This document shows, piece by piece, positions 26,231 to 34,844 of a DNA stretch of 64,000 nt. Each line of letters starts with the position of its first letter. The stretch's first letter is position 1. This DNA comes from Actinoallomurus soli (lineage in GTDB: Bacteria; Actinomycetota; Actinomycetes; Streptosporangiales; Streptosporangiaceae), in contig NZ_JAMXMV010000003.1 of NCBI RefSeq assembly GCF_024055715.1, forward strand, positions 558,001 through 622,000, in the 5' to 3' direction. The translations under genes and the position numbers were made by a program. The notes under the pieces were generated by a model. That model was given only the letters and a program-made list of their open reading frames with translations. It was not told the DNA's origin and did no database searches.

Positions 26231-27076
26231 TCACCCGGCGAACCGCCGTACGGCCTGCCCGCGGACGCCGACCGTCGCGTGGAAGACGCAGCCGGCGAGC
26301 GGGTCGTCACCGGGCGCCAGTCCCTCGCGGGAGGTGGTGATGAACAGCTCGTCACCGTACGGGCCGCCCAGGGCGCAGGCGGTGACCTGCCGTGCCGCGA
26401 CGGTGACGACCTCGTCGAGCCGGCCGTCGGGGGCGTAGCGGCGTACGGCCGAGCCACCCCACAGCGCGACCCAGACGCCGCCCTCACCGTCGACGGTCAG
26501 CCCGTCCGGGGTGCCATCGGCCGGCGCGATCTCCGCGAAGGTCCGCCGGCCGGTCAGCCCCTCCTCGGGCGACCAGTCGAACAGGTCGACGCGTCCCGTC
26601 GGGGTGTCCACGTGGTAGGCGGTGGTGCCGTCGGGGTGCCAGTCCAGTCCGTTGGAGATCGTCACCTCGGTCAGCTCACGGGTCACCGACAGGTCGGGGG
26701 CCAGCCGGTACAGCGCGCCCCGCCCGGGACCGGCGTCGTAGGCCATCGACCCGCACCAGAAGCTGCCGTCCGGGGCGCACCCGCCCTCGTTCATGCGGAC
26801 GCCCGGGTCGGCCCAGACCGGTTCGAGCGGCCGTACCGACCCGTCCGGGTCGCACAGCGCGAAGCCGCGCTCGACCCCGATGACCGCGCCGCCGCCGATC
26901 CGCGGCCGCAGCGCGGCGGCGACGTCGCCGACGTGGTGGCGATCGACCCGTCCGTCCGGCTCCAGGCTCAGCACGTCGCCGGCCAGCATGTCCACCCACC
27001 GCAGGCGGCCGTCGGGCCACCAGACCGGTCCCTCGCCGTGCCGAGCGACGGGTGCGGTCACGGTCAGGGCCTCCAC
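26231..27076 (-). CDS. SMP-30/gluconolactonase family lactonase
   Basis: The 281-residue protein matches the SMP-30 beta-propeller family: HGEGPVWWPDGRLRWVDML (first metal Glu), MNEGGCAPDGSFWCGSM (Asn ligand region), ISNGLDWHPDGTTAYHVDT (second Asn) and GTPDGLTVDGEGGVWVALW with the catalytic Asp. It would open a sugar 1,5- or 1,4-lactone to the acid. In this locus the natural substrate is galactonolactone, the product of a galactose 1-dehydrogenase. GTG at 27076 is chosen because GGGAGG lies eight bases before it. It is divergent from the ABC transporter genes and shares an AT-rich control region with them. Confidence 0.9.
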   Translation of the reverse strand: MEALTVTAPVARHGEGPVWWPDGRLRWVDMLAGDVLSLEPDGRVDRHHVGDVAAALRPRIGGGAVIGVERGFALCDPDGSVRPLEPVWADPGVRMNEGGCAPDGSFWCGSMAYDAGPGRGALYRLAPDLSVTRELTEVTISNGLDWHPDGTTAYHVDTPTGRVDLFDWSPEEGLTGRRTFAEIAPADGTPDGLTVDGEGGVWVALWGGSAVRRYAPDGRLDEVVTVAARQVTACALGGPYGDELFITTSREGLAPGDDPLAGCVFHATVGVRGQAVRRFAG

Positions 27077-27092
27077 CAGCAGCACCTCCCGG

Positions 27093-27109
27093 ATATTTTC
27101 ATAATTTAT
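27093..27109. promoter_or_regulatory. AT-rich element between lactonase and transporter genes
   Basis: The 17-bp stretch ATATTTTCATAATTTAT is strikingly AT-rich for this genome and partly symmetrical (5 of 8 pairs). It sits just upstream of the lactonase ribosome site and 95 bases before the transporter start. It is a plausible operator for the GntR/FCD regulator encoded at 34065, or a promoter element. Confidence 0.4.
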
Positions 27110-27203
27110 GTTGACGAGCCGTATCGCGCAGGTTAACACTGATGACCACCTCGATCGAGGTGGTCGGCAGGCCGATGGGCTCCGGTGTGTGTTGGAGGTT
27201 GGG

Positions 27204-28238
27204 TTGGATAGACGTCCCCGGCGCTGGGCCGCGCTTGTCGCGGCCGCCGCCGCACTTGTACTCGGCGTCTCGGCGTGCAGCAGTGGCACGCCGGGCGGCG
27301 GTTCCTCCGGTTCCGGCGGGTCGGTGAAGGGCAAGTCGCTGCGCGTCGGCGCGGTGTTCCTCGACTCGCAGGGCTTCTACGGCGGGGTCAAGGCCGGTTT
27401 CAAGTCCGCCGCCTCGGCCTCCGGCGCCAAGCTCAAGCTGATCGAGAGCAACCCCGGCGACGACGCGTCCAAGGAGGCGTCGTTCGTCTCCACGCTGGTC
27501 AGCTCCCGCGTGGACGCCCTGATCATCTCGGCCAGTTCCCAGACCGGCTCGGTGCCGGCCATCCGGTCCGCGGCCAAGGCCGGCATCCCGGTCATCTGCT
27601 ACAACACCTGCATCGACCAGGCCGACCTCGGCAAGTACGTGTCGGCCTACGTCCAGGGCGACCCGGTCGCGTTCGGCAGGAACACCGGCGAAGCGGCGGC
27701 CCGGTACTTCCTTAAGGCCGGCATCACGCACCCCAAGATCGCGGTCGTCAACTGCGAGTTCGTCCAGGTGTGCACGCAGCGCCGGCAGGGCTTCGAAGAG
27801 GCGCTGAAGGCCAAGGTGCCCGGCTACCAGCTCGTGTCGAACCAGGCCGGTACCACCGAGGACAAGTCCGTCAGCGTGGCGACCAACCAGATGCAGGCCC
27901 ACCCGGACCTCGACGCGTTCTACGGCGAGTCCGGCGGGGCCACCTACGGCGCCTACAAGGCGATCCAGTCGGCGAACAAGGCCGGGAAGGTCGTCGTGTT
28001 CGGCAGCGACATGACCACCGACATCGCCAAGGCGCTCGCGGACGGCAAGGTGATCAAGAGCATCACCGACATCTCCGGCAAGGTCACCGGCAAGCTGGCC
28101 TGGGAGCAGGTCCAGCGGGTCCTCCAGGGCGACAAATCGCTGGGCAAGACCGTGGACGACCCGATCACCGGGTACACCGCGGACGACAAGCCGGCCGTGC
28201 AGCAGTGGCTGACGGCGCACGCGGACGGGCTGCCGTAA
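27204..28238 (+). CDS. ABC sugar transporter substrate-binding lipoprotein
   Basis: The 344-residue protein starts at a TTG at 27204 with GGAGG five bases upstream; the longer frame from 27108 lacks a ribosome site. A short basic N-terminus and hydrophobic stretch end in the lipobox LGVSACSS, so it is a membrane-anchored lipoprotein. The mature part has the periplasmic-binding-protein type 1 (RbsB/XylF-like) layout: LRVGAVFLDSQGFYGGVKAGFKSAA, VDALIISASSQTGSVPAI, VVVFGSDMT and a late YTADDKPAV. It should capture a pentose or hexose for the permease and ATPase encoded next. Galactose or galactonate is the likely ligand from the downstream catabolic genes. Confidence 0.92.
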   Translation: MDRRPRRWAALVAAAAALVLGVSACSSGTPGGGSSGSGGSVKGKSLRVGAVFLDSQGFYGGVKAGFKSAASASGAKLKLIESNPGDDASKEASFVSTLVSSRVDALIISASSQTGSVPAIRSAAKAGIPVICYNTCIDQADLGKYVSAYVQGDPVAFGRNTGEAAARYFLKAGITHPKIAVVNCEFVQVCTQRRQGFEEALKAKVPGYQLVSNQAGTTEDKSVSVATNQMQAHPDLDAFYGESGGATYGAYKAIQSANKAGKVVVFGSDMTTDIAKALADGKVIKSITDISGKVTGKLAWEQVQRVLQGDKSLGKTVDDPITGYTADDKPAVQQWLTAHADGLP

Positions 28239-28240
28239 CC

Positions 28241-29836
28241 ATGGCGCCCATCAACGATCGACCTGAGGCCCGGGGCGCCGGGTCGGAGCGCGGCTCCGGC
28301 CCGGTGGCCCGGACCCGGGGGGCGGTCCGCCGGTACCCCGGCGTCCTCGCGCTCGACCACGTCGACTTCGAGGTGCGCCCCGGAGAGGTGCGCGCGCTGC
28401 TCGGCAAGAACGGCGCCGGCAAGTCGACGCTGATCCGGCTGCTGTCCGGGGTCGAGAAGGCCGACGAGGGCACGGTCGAGATCGCCGGCACGGTCCTCAC
28501 CGGCGGCGGCAGCCGCGAGGCGAGCCAGCTCGGCGTCGCCACCGTGTACCAGGAGCTCAGCCTCATCCCGCAGCTCAGCGTGGCCGAGAACTACCACCTC
28601 GGCGCGCTGCCGACCGGCCGGGGCGGCCTCGTGCGGACCGCGCACATGAAGGACGCCGCGGACGCCGCGCTGGCCGAACTCGGTGTGCGGGTCGACCCGG
28701 GCATGCCCGTGGGCGCGCTCCCGGTGGCCGAGCAGCAGATGGTGGAGATCGCCCGCGCTCTGCGCGGATCGCCGAAGCTGCTGATCCTCGACGAGCCGAC
28801 CAGCTCGCTGGCCGCCGCCGCGGTCGACGTGGTGCTGCAGGCGGTGACCCGGATCGCCGCGTCGGGCGTGGCCATCATCTACGTCAGCCACCGGCTGAAC
28901 GAGATCAGGCAGATCGCGGACTCCGCCTCGGTCATGCGCGACGGCCGTCTCGTCGAGACCGTCGGCACGAAGGGCGCCAGCAGCGACGACATCGTGTCGC
29001 TGATGCTCGGCGACGCCGCGAGTGCCACCGAGGCGCCGGCCCGCCACACCTCCGCGCCGGCGACGGACCGGCCCGTCGTGCTGTCGGTGCGCGACCTCGC
29101 GGTGCCGCCCAAGGTGCGCGCGGCCACCTTCGACCTGCATGAGGGCGAGATCCTCGGCATCGCCGGCGTGCTGGGCGCGGGCCGCAGCGAGCTGCTCCGG
29201 TCGATCGCCGGTCTCCAGCCGCCCGCGTCCGGCACCCTCACGGTCTTCGGTGAGGAGCTTCGCCGCTGGTCGGTCCGGGACATGATCCGTCGCGGAGTCG
29301 GGTTCACCCCGGAGGAGCGCAAGACCGACGGCATCGTCCCGCTGCTCGGCGTCGACGAGAACATCGTCCTCGCCGATCGCCGCTCGGTGCGCCGGGGGCC
29401 GCTGCTGTCCGGCAGGCGTCAGCGGGCGGCCGCCGCGAAGCTGGTCTCCGCGCTGTCGGTCCGCACCCCGGACGTCGGCGTGCCGATCGGCGCGCTGTCG
29501 GGCGGCAACCAGCAGAAGGCCGTGATCGCCCGGTGGCTGCACCGCGGCAGTCGCGTCCTGCTGCTCGACGAGCCGACCCGCGGCGTCGACGTGCAGGCCA
29601 AGGCCCAGATCTACGACCTGGTGCGCGAACTGGCCGACGACGGCGTCAGCATCGTGTTCGTCTCGAACGAGCTCGAGGAACTGCCGCTGGTCTGCAGCCG
29701 CGTCGTCGTGCTGCGCGACGGTGCGATCGCCGCGGAGCTGACCGGCGCCGACATCACCGAATCGGCAATCTTCGCCGCCACCCTGGCCGACGGAACCGGG
29801 AGCGCGGCCGCGTCCACCACCGGGGAGTCAATGTGA
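28241..29836 (+). CDS. Sugar ABC transporter ATPase (two ABC domains, RbsA/MglA type)
   Basis: The 531-residue protein contains two fused ABC domains, as usual for carbohydrate-uptake class 2 systems. Domain 1 has Walker A GKNGAGKS, and LLILDEPTSSL as Walker B. Domain 2 has the degenerate Walker A GVLGAGRSE typical of the second domain in this class, the signature LSGGNQQKAVIARWL and LLLDEPTRGVDVQAK. The ATG at 28241 follows the lipoprotein stop after two bases. It powers import with the permease whose GTG start overlaps its stop. Confidence 0.95.
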   Translation: MAPINDRPEARGAGSERGSGPVARTRGAVRRYPGVLALDHVDFEVRPGEVRALLGKNGAGKSTLIRLLSGVEKADEGTVEIAGTVLTGGGSREASQLGVATVYQELSLIPQLSVAENYHLGALPTGRGGLVRTAHMKDAADAALAELGVRVDPGMPVGALPVAEQQMVEIARALRGSPKLLILDEPTSSLAAAAVDVVLQAVTRIAASGVAIIYVSHRLNEIRQIADSASVMRDGRLVETVGTKGASSDDIVSLMLGDAASATEAPARHTSAPATDRPVVLSVRDLAVPPKVRAATFDLHEGEILGIAGVLGAGRSELLRSIAGLQPPASGTLTVFGEELRRWSVRDMIRRGVGFTPEERKTDGIVPLLGVDENIVLADRRSVRRGPLLSGRRQRAAAAKLVSALSVRTPDVGVPIGALSGGNQQKAVIARWLHRGSRVLLLDEPTRGVDVQAKAQIYDLVRELADDGVSIVFVSNELEELPLVCSRVVVLRDGAIAAELTGADITESAIFAATLADGTGSAAASTTGESM

Positions 29837-30840
29837 GTTCGACCGCGCAGACGCAGACGGCGCCCGCCGAGGCGGAGCGGCAGGTACGCCGGCTGAGCCT
29901 CAGCCGAGGCGTCAATGAGCTCGGCCTGCTCGCCGCCATCATCCTGCTGTACATCGTGCTGGGCGCGAAGGCGGGTGGCTTCCTCACCAGCGGCAACCAG
30001 CTGGGCATCCTGCGCGACGCCGCACAGATCGGGATCGCCGCCTGGGGCATGACCCTGGTCATCATCGCCGGTGACATCGACATCTCGATCGGCCCGGCGG
30101 TGGCGTTCGGGTCGGTCATGGTCGCCAAGGGCGCCACGAGCTGGGGGCTCGGGGTGCCGCTGGCCGTCGTGGTGACGCTGCTGATCGGCACCGCGATCGG
30201 CGCGTTCGCCGGCTTCCTGCGGGCGCGGTTCAACGTGCCGTCCTTCATCGCCACGCTGGGCGTGTACAGCGCCCTGCGCGGCCTCGCCCAGTTCATCAGC
30301 AACGCGCTACCGGTCCCGCTGCCGAACTCGGGGTTCTTCGACTTCCTGGCCGGATCGATCGCCGGCGTGCCGACTCCGGCCGTGGTGATGATCCTGCTTC
30401 TGGTCGTCTTCCTCGTCATCGCGTTGAAGACGCCGTACGGCCGGGCGGTCTACGCGCTGGGAGGCAACCCCCGCGCCGCGGAACTGGCCGGCATCCCGGT
30501 CAAACGGATCCGGATCTCGCTGTTCGCCGTGAACGGTCTGCTCGCCGCCATCACCGGTGTGCTGCTCGCCGCGCGCCTCGGCTCGGGCAACGGCGGGTCG
30601 GCGATGGGCCTGGAGTTCGACGTCATCGCGGCGGTCGTCATCGGCGGCACGGCGCTGGCCGGTGGTTCGGGATCGATCCTGGCCACCGCTCTGGGCGTCA
30701 TCTTCATCACGCTGATCGGCAACGGCCTGGTCCTGCTGGGCGTCAACCAGTTCCTCCAGGACGTCGTACGCGGCGTGATCATCGTGCTCGCCGTGCTCGT
30801 CAACGTCCTGCTCGGCCGCCGCAACCGATTGACCTCCTGA
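29833..30840 (+). CDS. Sugar ABC transporter permease (RbsC type)
   Basis: The 335-residue membrane protein has about nine to ten hydrophobic helices and the typical signatures AWGMTLVIIAGDIDISIGPAVAFG, FIATLGVYSALRGLA, YALGGNPRAAELAGIPV (coupling helix contacting the ATPase) and FDVIAAVVIGGTALAGGSGS. The GTG start at 29833 overlaps the ATPase stop (ATGTGA). It completes a three-gene importer. A dimer of this permease would form the channel. Confidence 0.95.
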   Translation: MSSTAQTQTAPAEAERQVRRLSLSRGVNELGLLAAIILLYIVLGAKAGGFLTSGNQLGILRDAAQIGIAAWGMTLVIIAGDIDISIGPAVAFGSVMVAKGATSWGLGVPLAVVVTLLIGTAIGAFAGFLRARFNVPSFIATLGVYSALRGLAQFISNALPVPLPNSGFFDFLAGSIAGVPTPAVVMILLLVVFLVIALKTPYGRAVYALGGNPRAAELAGIPVKRIRISLFAVNGLLAAITGVLLAARLGSGNGGSAMGLEFDVIAAVVIGGTALAGGSGSILATALGVIFITLIGNGLVLLGVNQFLQDVVRGVIIVLAVLVNVLLGRRNRLTS

Positions 30841-30877
30841 TGACAACCACCATCGACACTGACATGAAGGTGTGATC

Positions 30878-31957
30878 GTGTCCGATATTCCGCAGCGCAT
30901 GCGCGGCGTGTACCTGCCCGGCGACTCCACCGCGGTCGTCCGCGACGTCGAGGTCCCCGAGCCGGGCCCGGGCGAGCTGCTGGTCCGTGTCGGCGCGTCC
31001 GGCATCTGCGGCAGCGACATCGGCTACATCTACCGCGGCTACAAGGGCCATCGCGGTGAAGAGGGCGCGGCGTACCGCGGCGTGGTGGCCGGGCACGAGC
31101 CGGCGGGGACCGTCGTCGCCGCCGGCCCGCAGACGCGGCGCTTCGGCGCCGGCGACCGGGTCCTGGCGTACCACATCGTCGGGTGCGGGGTGTGCCACAA
31201 CTGCCGGGGCGGCTGGATGATCAGCTGCACCGGGGCGACCCGCGCGGCCTACGGCTGGCAGCGCGACGGCGGCCACGCCGACTACATCCTGGTGGACGAG
31301 CGCACCGCGATCGCGCTTCCGGACGAGCTGTCGTTCGTCGACGGCGCGCTGATCGCCTGTGGCTTCGGCACCGCGTACGAGGGGCTGCACCGGCTGGGCG
31401 TCACCGGTGCCGACGACGTGGTCGTGGTGGGTCTCGGCCCGGTCGGCCTGGCGGCGGCGATGATCGCCCGGGGCATGGGCGCGCGCCGCGTCATCGGCAT
31501 CGAGCCCAGCGCCGTACGGCGCGGCTGGGCCGACGGCCTGGACCTGTTCGACGCGACCGCCCATCCGGACGACGCCACCGAGGCGGTCGCCCAGGCGACC
31601 TCCGGAGTCGGCGCCCAGGCCGTCATCGACTGTTCGGGCAGCCGGGCCGGTCGCAGCACCGCGATCGAGTCGGCGGCCGAGTGGGGCCGGGTGTCGCTGG
31701 TCGGTGAGGGCGGGACCCTGGAGACCGAGGTGTCCGACGCCCTGCTGCACAAGCAGCTCACGCTGTACGCGTCGTGGGTCACCTCGGTGCAGGGGATGGA
31801 GCGGATCACCGCCGACCTGGTGCGCTGGGGCCTGCGCCCGGAGGCGGTCGTCAGCGACCGCTTCGACCTCGACCGGGCCGACGACGCGTACCGGCTCGCG
31901 GCCGGGGAGAGCCGGGGCAAGGTCGTGCTGATCCCGGGGTACCGGGCTCATGACTGA
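30878..31957 (+). CDS. Zinc-dependent medium-chain dehydrogenase
   Basis: The protein has about 359 residues. Catalytic zinc ligands are visible in ASGICGSDIG (Cys) and VVAGHEPAG (His-Glu). The structural zinc site has four cysteines in VGCGVCHNCRGGWMISC. The Rossmann fold carries VVVVGLGPVGLAAAMIA. GTG at 30878 is chosen over GTG at 30872 because AAGG lies seven bases before it. In this locus it could oxidise galactose at C1 (or another polyol), competing for that role with the SDR at 33245. Its stop overlaps the next gene by eight bases. Confidence 0.88.
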   Translation: MSDIPQRMRGVYLPGDSTAVVRDVEVPEPGPGELLVRVGASGICGSDIGYIYRGYKGHRGEEGAAYRGVVAGHEPAGTVVAAGPQTRRFGAGDRVLAYHIVGCGVCHNCRGGWMISCTGATRAAYGWQRDGGHADYILVDERTAIALPDELSFVDGALIACGFGTAYEGLHRLGVTGADDVVVVGLGPVGLAAAMIARGMGARRVIGIEPSAVRRGWADGLDLFDATAHPDDATEAVAQATSGVGAQAVIDCSGSRAGRSTAIESAAEWGRVSLVGEGGTLETEVSDALLHKQLTLYASWVTSVQGMERITADLVRWGLRPEAVVSDRFDLDRADDAYRLAAGESRGKVVLIPGYRAHD

Positions 31958-33248
31958 CGTCCCATCCGGGTCCGTCGAGGTCACCGTCGACAGGTCCGGG
32001 CCCGACGAGGTCGTCTGGCTGCGCGCCGGCGCGATCGAGGTCGGCGCGGTGCCCGCGCTGGGCGGGCGCATCCTCGCGCTCCGCCTCGCCGGCCACGAGA
32101 CGCTGTACCGCAACGACGCGCTGCTCGACGAACGGCTCCACCGCCGCGCCGACCACGGCCCGGAGCCCGACGGCACGATGGCGACCTGGCGGAACTACGG
32201 AGGCGACAAGACCTGGCCGGCCCCGCAGGGCTGGGACGGTCCCGGGCAGTGGGCCGGCCCGCCCGACCCCGTACTGGACTCGGGCCCCTACGCCTGGACG
32301 GTCGCCGAGTACGGCGAGCGCGCACGGCTGACCATGACCAGCGGCGCCGATCCGCGCAGCGGGCTGACCGTCGTACGGGAGGTCGACGTCGAGACCGGCA
32401 CCAGCACGGTCACGGTCACCCACCGGCTGGTCAACACCGGTGACCGCCCGGTGCGCTGGGCGCCGTGGAACGTGCTCCAGCTCCCGGGGCCGGAGGCCGG
32501 TACCGGCGACGGCTGGTTCGCCGGGGTGGACGACGGCGCGGTACCGGTGCGCGGGCTGCTCGCCGGCACCGGCCTGCCGGCGTGGACGGTCGACGCGGGC
32601 GTCGCCCGCGTCGCCGGTCAGGACGTCGTCGGGAAGCTGGCGCTGCCCGGGGCGTCCGGCTGGCTCGCCACGGTCCGTGGCGGGCACACCGTCACCCAGC
32701 ACTTCGCCGTCGACCCGGCGGGGCGGTACCCCGACGAGGGGGCGCGCGCCGAGGTGTGGCTGGAGTGCCCGCAGGAGCGGGGCATCGAGTCGCTCGGCGG
32801 CCTGCGGCCCACCGCCCGGATCCTGGAGAGCGAGGTGGTGGGCCGGCTCGCGGACCTCGCGCCCGGCGAGCACACCGAGCTGACCGTACGGCTGTCGGTG
32901 TGCCGCGGCACCGGTACGCCGCGCCGCGTCCGCCCGGCCGGCGTCGTGCTGCGCGAGCTCACCGCGGAGCACACCGCCGGCGGCCTGCGGCTCACCGGTG
33001 ACTTCGCCGCGTTCGCCGACGGCGACGTGGTCTGCCGGATCCTCGGCGCCGACGGCCGGCCGCTCGCCGAGCGTCCCGTCGCGACCGCCCGTGCCGGTGC
33101 GGAGCTGTCGCTCGACGTGCGCCTCGCGGGCGCGGCCGGAGCGCACGCCGTCGAGCTCCGGGTGGCGCGTCCGGACGGCCCCGCGTCGGCACTCGATACT
33201 GCGATGATCAAGCCGACGCTGCGAGACTCTGGGAGTACCTCATCGTGA
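31950..33248 (+). CDS. Aldose-epimerase-like beta-sandwich protein (DUF4380-like)
   Basis: The 432-residue protein has the N-terminal pattern of galactose-mutarotase-fold proteins: IEVGAVPALGGRILALRLAGHETLYRN, then a Trp-rich stretch (MATWRNYGGDKTWPAPQGW), a middle VTVTHRLVNTGDRPVRWAPWNVL strand set, and a C-terminal beta domain. It is not a canonical GalM. Given the galactose pathway around it, interconversion or binding of a sugar anomer is plausible. It is embedded by overlaps in the operon (eight bases upstream, four downstream). No signal peptide is seen, so it is cytosolic. Confidence 0.65.
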   Translation: MTDVPSGSVEVTVDRSGPDEVVWLRAGAIEVGAVPALGGRILALRLAGHETLYRNDALLDERLHRRADHGPEPDGTMATWRNYGGDKTWPAPQGWDGPGQWAGPPDPVLDSGPYAWTVAEYGERARLTMTSGADPRSGLTVVREVDVETGTSTVTVTHRLVNTGDRPVRWAPWNVLQLPGPEAGTGDGWFAGVDDGAVPVRGLLAGTGLPAWTVDAGVARVAGQDVVGKLALPGASGWLATVRGGHTVTQHFAVDPAGRYPDEGARAEVWLECPQERGIESLGGLRPTARILESEVVGRLADLAPGEHTELTVRLSVCRGTGTPRRVRPAGVVLRELTAEHTAGGLRLTGDFAAFADGDVVCRILGADGRPLAERPVATARAGAELSLDVRLAGAAGAHAVELRVARPDGPASALDTAMIKPTLRDSGSTSS

Positions 33249-34000
33249 CAGCTTCGGATTTCGACCGGCGCGTCGTCGCCGTGACCGGCGCGGCCGCCGG
33301 CATCGGAGCGGCGACCGCCCGGCACGTCGCCGCGCAGGGCGCGGCCGTGCTGGTGTGCGACATCGATCCGCGCGGTGAACAGGTCGTCGCCGAGATCGCC
33401 GCCGCCGGCGGCACCGCCGCCCACATCGCCGCCGACGCCGCCTCGGAGACCGACTGGCAGCGGGTCGCCGACCTCGCGGCCGACCGGTTCGGCGGTCTCG
33501 ACGTCCTGGTCAGCAACGCGGCCACCGTCGAGGTGGCGCCCGCCGACCGGATGAGCCTGGCGTCGTGGGACCGGCAGCTCGCCGTGAACCTGACCGGCAC
33601 CTTCCTCGGCGTCCGGGCCTGCCTGCCGTACCTGCGGGAGAGGCGCGGCAACGCCGTCGTCGTCTCGTCGGTGCACGCCGTCGTCGGCCTGCCCGGCCAC
33701 CCCGCCTACGCGGCGGCCAAGGGCGGGCTCACCGCGCTCACCCGGCAGCTCGCGGTCGAGTACGGACCCGAGGTGCGGGTCAACTGCGTACTGCCCGGCC
33801 CGATCCTGACCCAGGCGTGGGACCGGGTCTCCGAACCGGACCGTCAGGCGAGCATCGAGGCCACCGTCCTGCGCCGGTTCGGGCGGCCCGAGGAGGTCGC
33901 CGAGGCGATCGGGTTCCTGGCGTCCACCCGGGCCGCCTTCGTCACCGGCACCACCCTGACCGTCGACGGCGGGTGGAGCATCGTGAAGGACTCGGCATGA
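33245..34000 (+). CDS. Short-chain dehydrogenase (candidate D-galactose 1-dehydrogenase)
   Basis: The 251-residue protein is a classical SDR: VAVTGAAAGIGAATARH (cofactor TGxxxGIG), DVLVSNAA (NAG-like), VVVSSVHAVVG with catalytic Ser, and YAAAKGG with the YxxxK pair. VCDIDPRG places an acid after the second strand, favouring NAD over NADP. Family members of this type oxidise sugars at C1, so it is the better of the two candidates for the first step of oxidative galactose use, but sugar specificity is not visible in sequence. GTG at 33245 overlaps the previous stop. Confidence 0.88.
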   Translation: MTASDFDRRVVAVTGAAAGIGAATARHVAAQGAAVLVCDIDPRGEQVVAEIAAAGGTAAHIAADAASETDWQRVADLAADRFGGLDVLVSNAATVEVAPADRMSLASWDRQLAVNLTGTFLGVRACLPYLRERRGNAVVVSSVHAVVGLPGHPAYAAAKGGLTALTRQLAVEYGPEVRVNCVLPGPILTQAWDRVSEPDRQASIEATVLRRFGRPEEVAEAIGFLASTRAAFVTGTTLTVDGGWSIVKDSA

Positions 34001-34026
34001 GTGAGCGGAGCGAGCGAATCGTGAGC
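33999..34026. repeat. MSERSER-type intergenic repeat
   Basis: The stretch GAGTGAGCGGAGCGAGCGA belongs to a short GC-rich repeat often found between actinomycete genes. It yields a spurious MSERSERIVS reading frame (33997-34068) that overlaps the SDR stop. It is not regarded as a gene. Confidence 0.5.
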
Positions 34027-34064
34027 ACGGCGCCTCTGGTCACTCCTCCGACGAAGGAGGGCGC

Positions 34065-34844
34065 ATGACCGCCCGGGTCGAGCCGGCATCCGAGCCGGAC
34101 GACGGGTCATCGACCCGCGCCTCGATGAGCCGTCGTCGCGGGGTGCACGCCGAGGTCGTCGAGATCATCGGCCATCGCATCGTGAGCGGCGAGCTGCCCG
34201 AAGGCGCCACCATCAACGTCAACGCGCTCGAGGAAGAGCTCGACATCAGCCTGACGGCGGTGCGGGAGGCGTTGAAAGTGCTGGGCGCGAAGGGACTGGT
34301 GTACGCACGGCAGAAGCGGGGCACGTTCGTCCAGCCGCGCGCCAACTGGCACCTGCTGGACGCGGACGTCATCCGGTGGCGGTTCGCCGACGGCGTCGAC
34401 CACCGGTTCCTGGCCCAGCTCGACGAGGTGCGCGAGATCATCGAGCCGGCGGCGGCGCGGCTCGCGGCCCAACGCCGCACCGACGCCGACCTCGAACGGC
34501 TGGAGCGCGCGCTGAACGCGATGGTGGCCGCCGACGGCCCCGAGCAGGCGGTCTCCGCGGACCTGGCCTTCCACCGGGCACTGCTGGTCGCGGCGCAGAA
34601 CGAACTACTGGAACAGATGGAGATCGTGCTGGAGGTCGGCCTCGCCCGACGTGACCAGATCGTGCATGCGGCCGGTCACATCGACGACGCGATCCCCAGC
34701 CACTCGGCGGTGCTGGAGGCGGTTCGCGACGGTGACCCCGGCGCGGCCGAGCGGGCCGTACGGGACCTGCTGACCAAGGCGCAGGTCGACTCGCAACGGG
34801 CCGCGGCATCGCGACAGCACGGGAGGGTGCCGCGTGAAGATTGA
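34065..34844 (+). CDS. GntR-family regulator, FCD subgroup (DgoR-like)
   Basis: The 259-residue protein has an N-terminal winged helix (VVEIIGHRIVSGELPEGATINV, LDISLTAVREALKVLGAKGLVYARQKRGTFV) and a C-terminal all-helical FCD domain (LDEVREIIEPAAARLAAQR, DLAFHRALLVAAQNELL, SHSAVLEAVRDGDPGAAERAV) whose His residues bind metal and ligand. The layout matches regulators of sugar-acid catabolism such as DgoR, the galactonate repressor. GAAGGAGG lies four bases before the ATG. It probably represses this operon and the divergent lactonase until galactonate or a derivative binds. Confidence 0.92.
   Translation: MTARVEPASEPDDGSSTRASMSRRRGVHAEVVEIIGHRIVSGELPEGATINVNALEEELDISLTAVREALKVLGAKGLVYARQKRGTFVQPRANWHLLDADVIRWRFADGVDHRFLAQLDEVREIIEPAAARLAAQRRTDADLERLERALNAMVAADGPEQAVSADLAFHRALLVAAQNELLEQMEIVLEVGLARRDQIVHAAGHIDDAIPSHSAVLEAVRDGDPGAAERAVRDLLTKAQVDSQRAAASRQHGRVPRED

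Noticed and set aside
33997-34068. 23-codon ORF beginning MSERSERIVS between the SDR and regulator genes
   Set aside because: It is the reading frame of a repetitive intergenic GC-rich motif common in actinomycetes and overlaps the SDR stop; not considered a gene.
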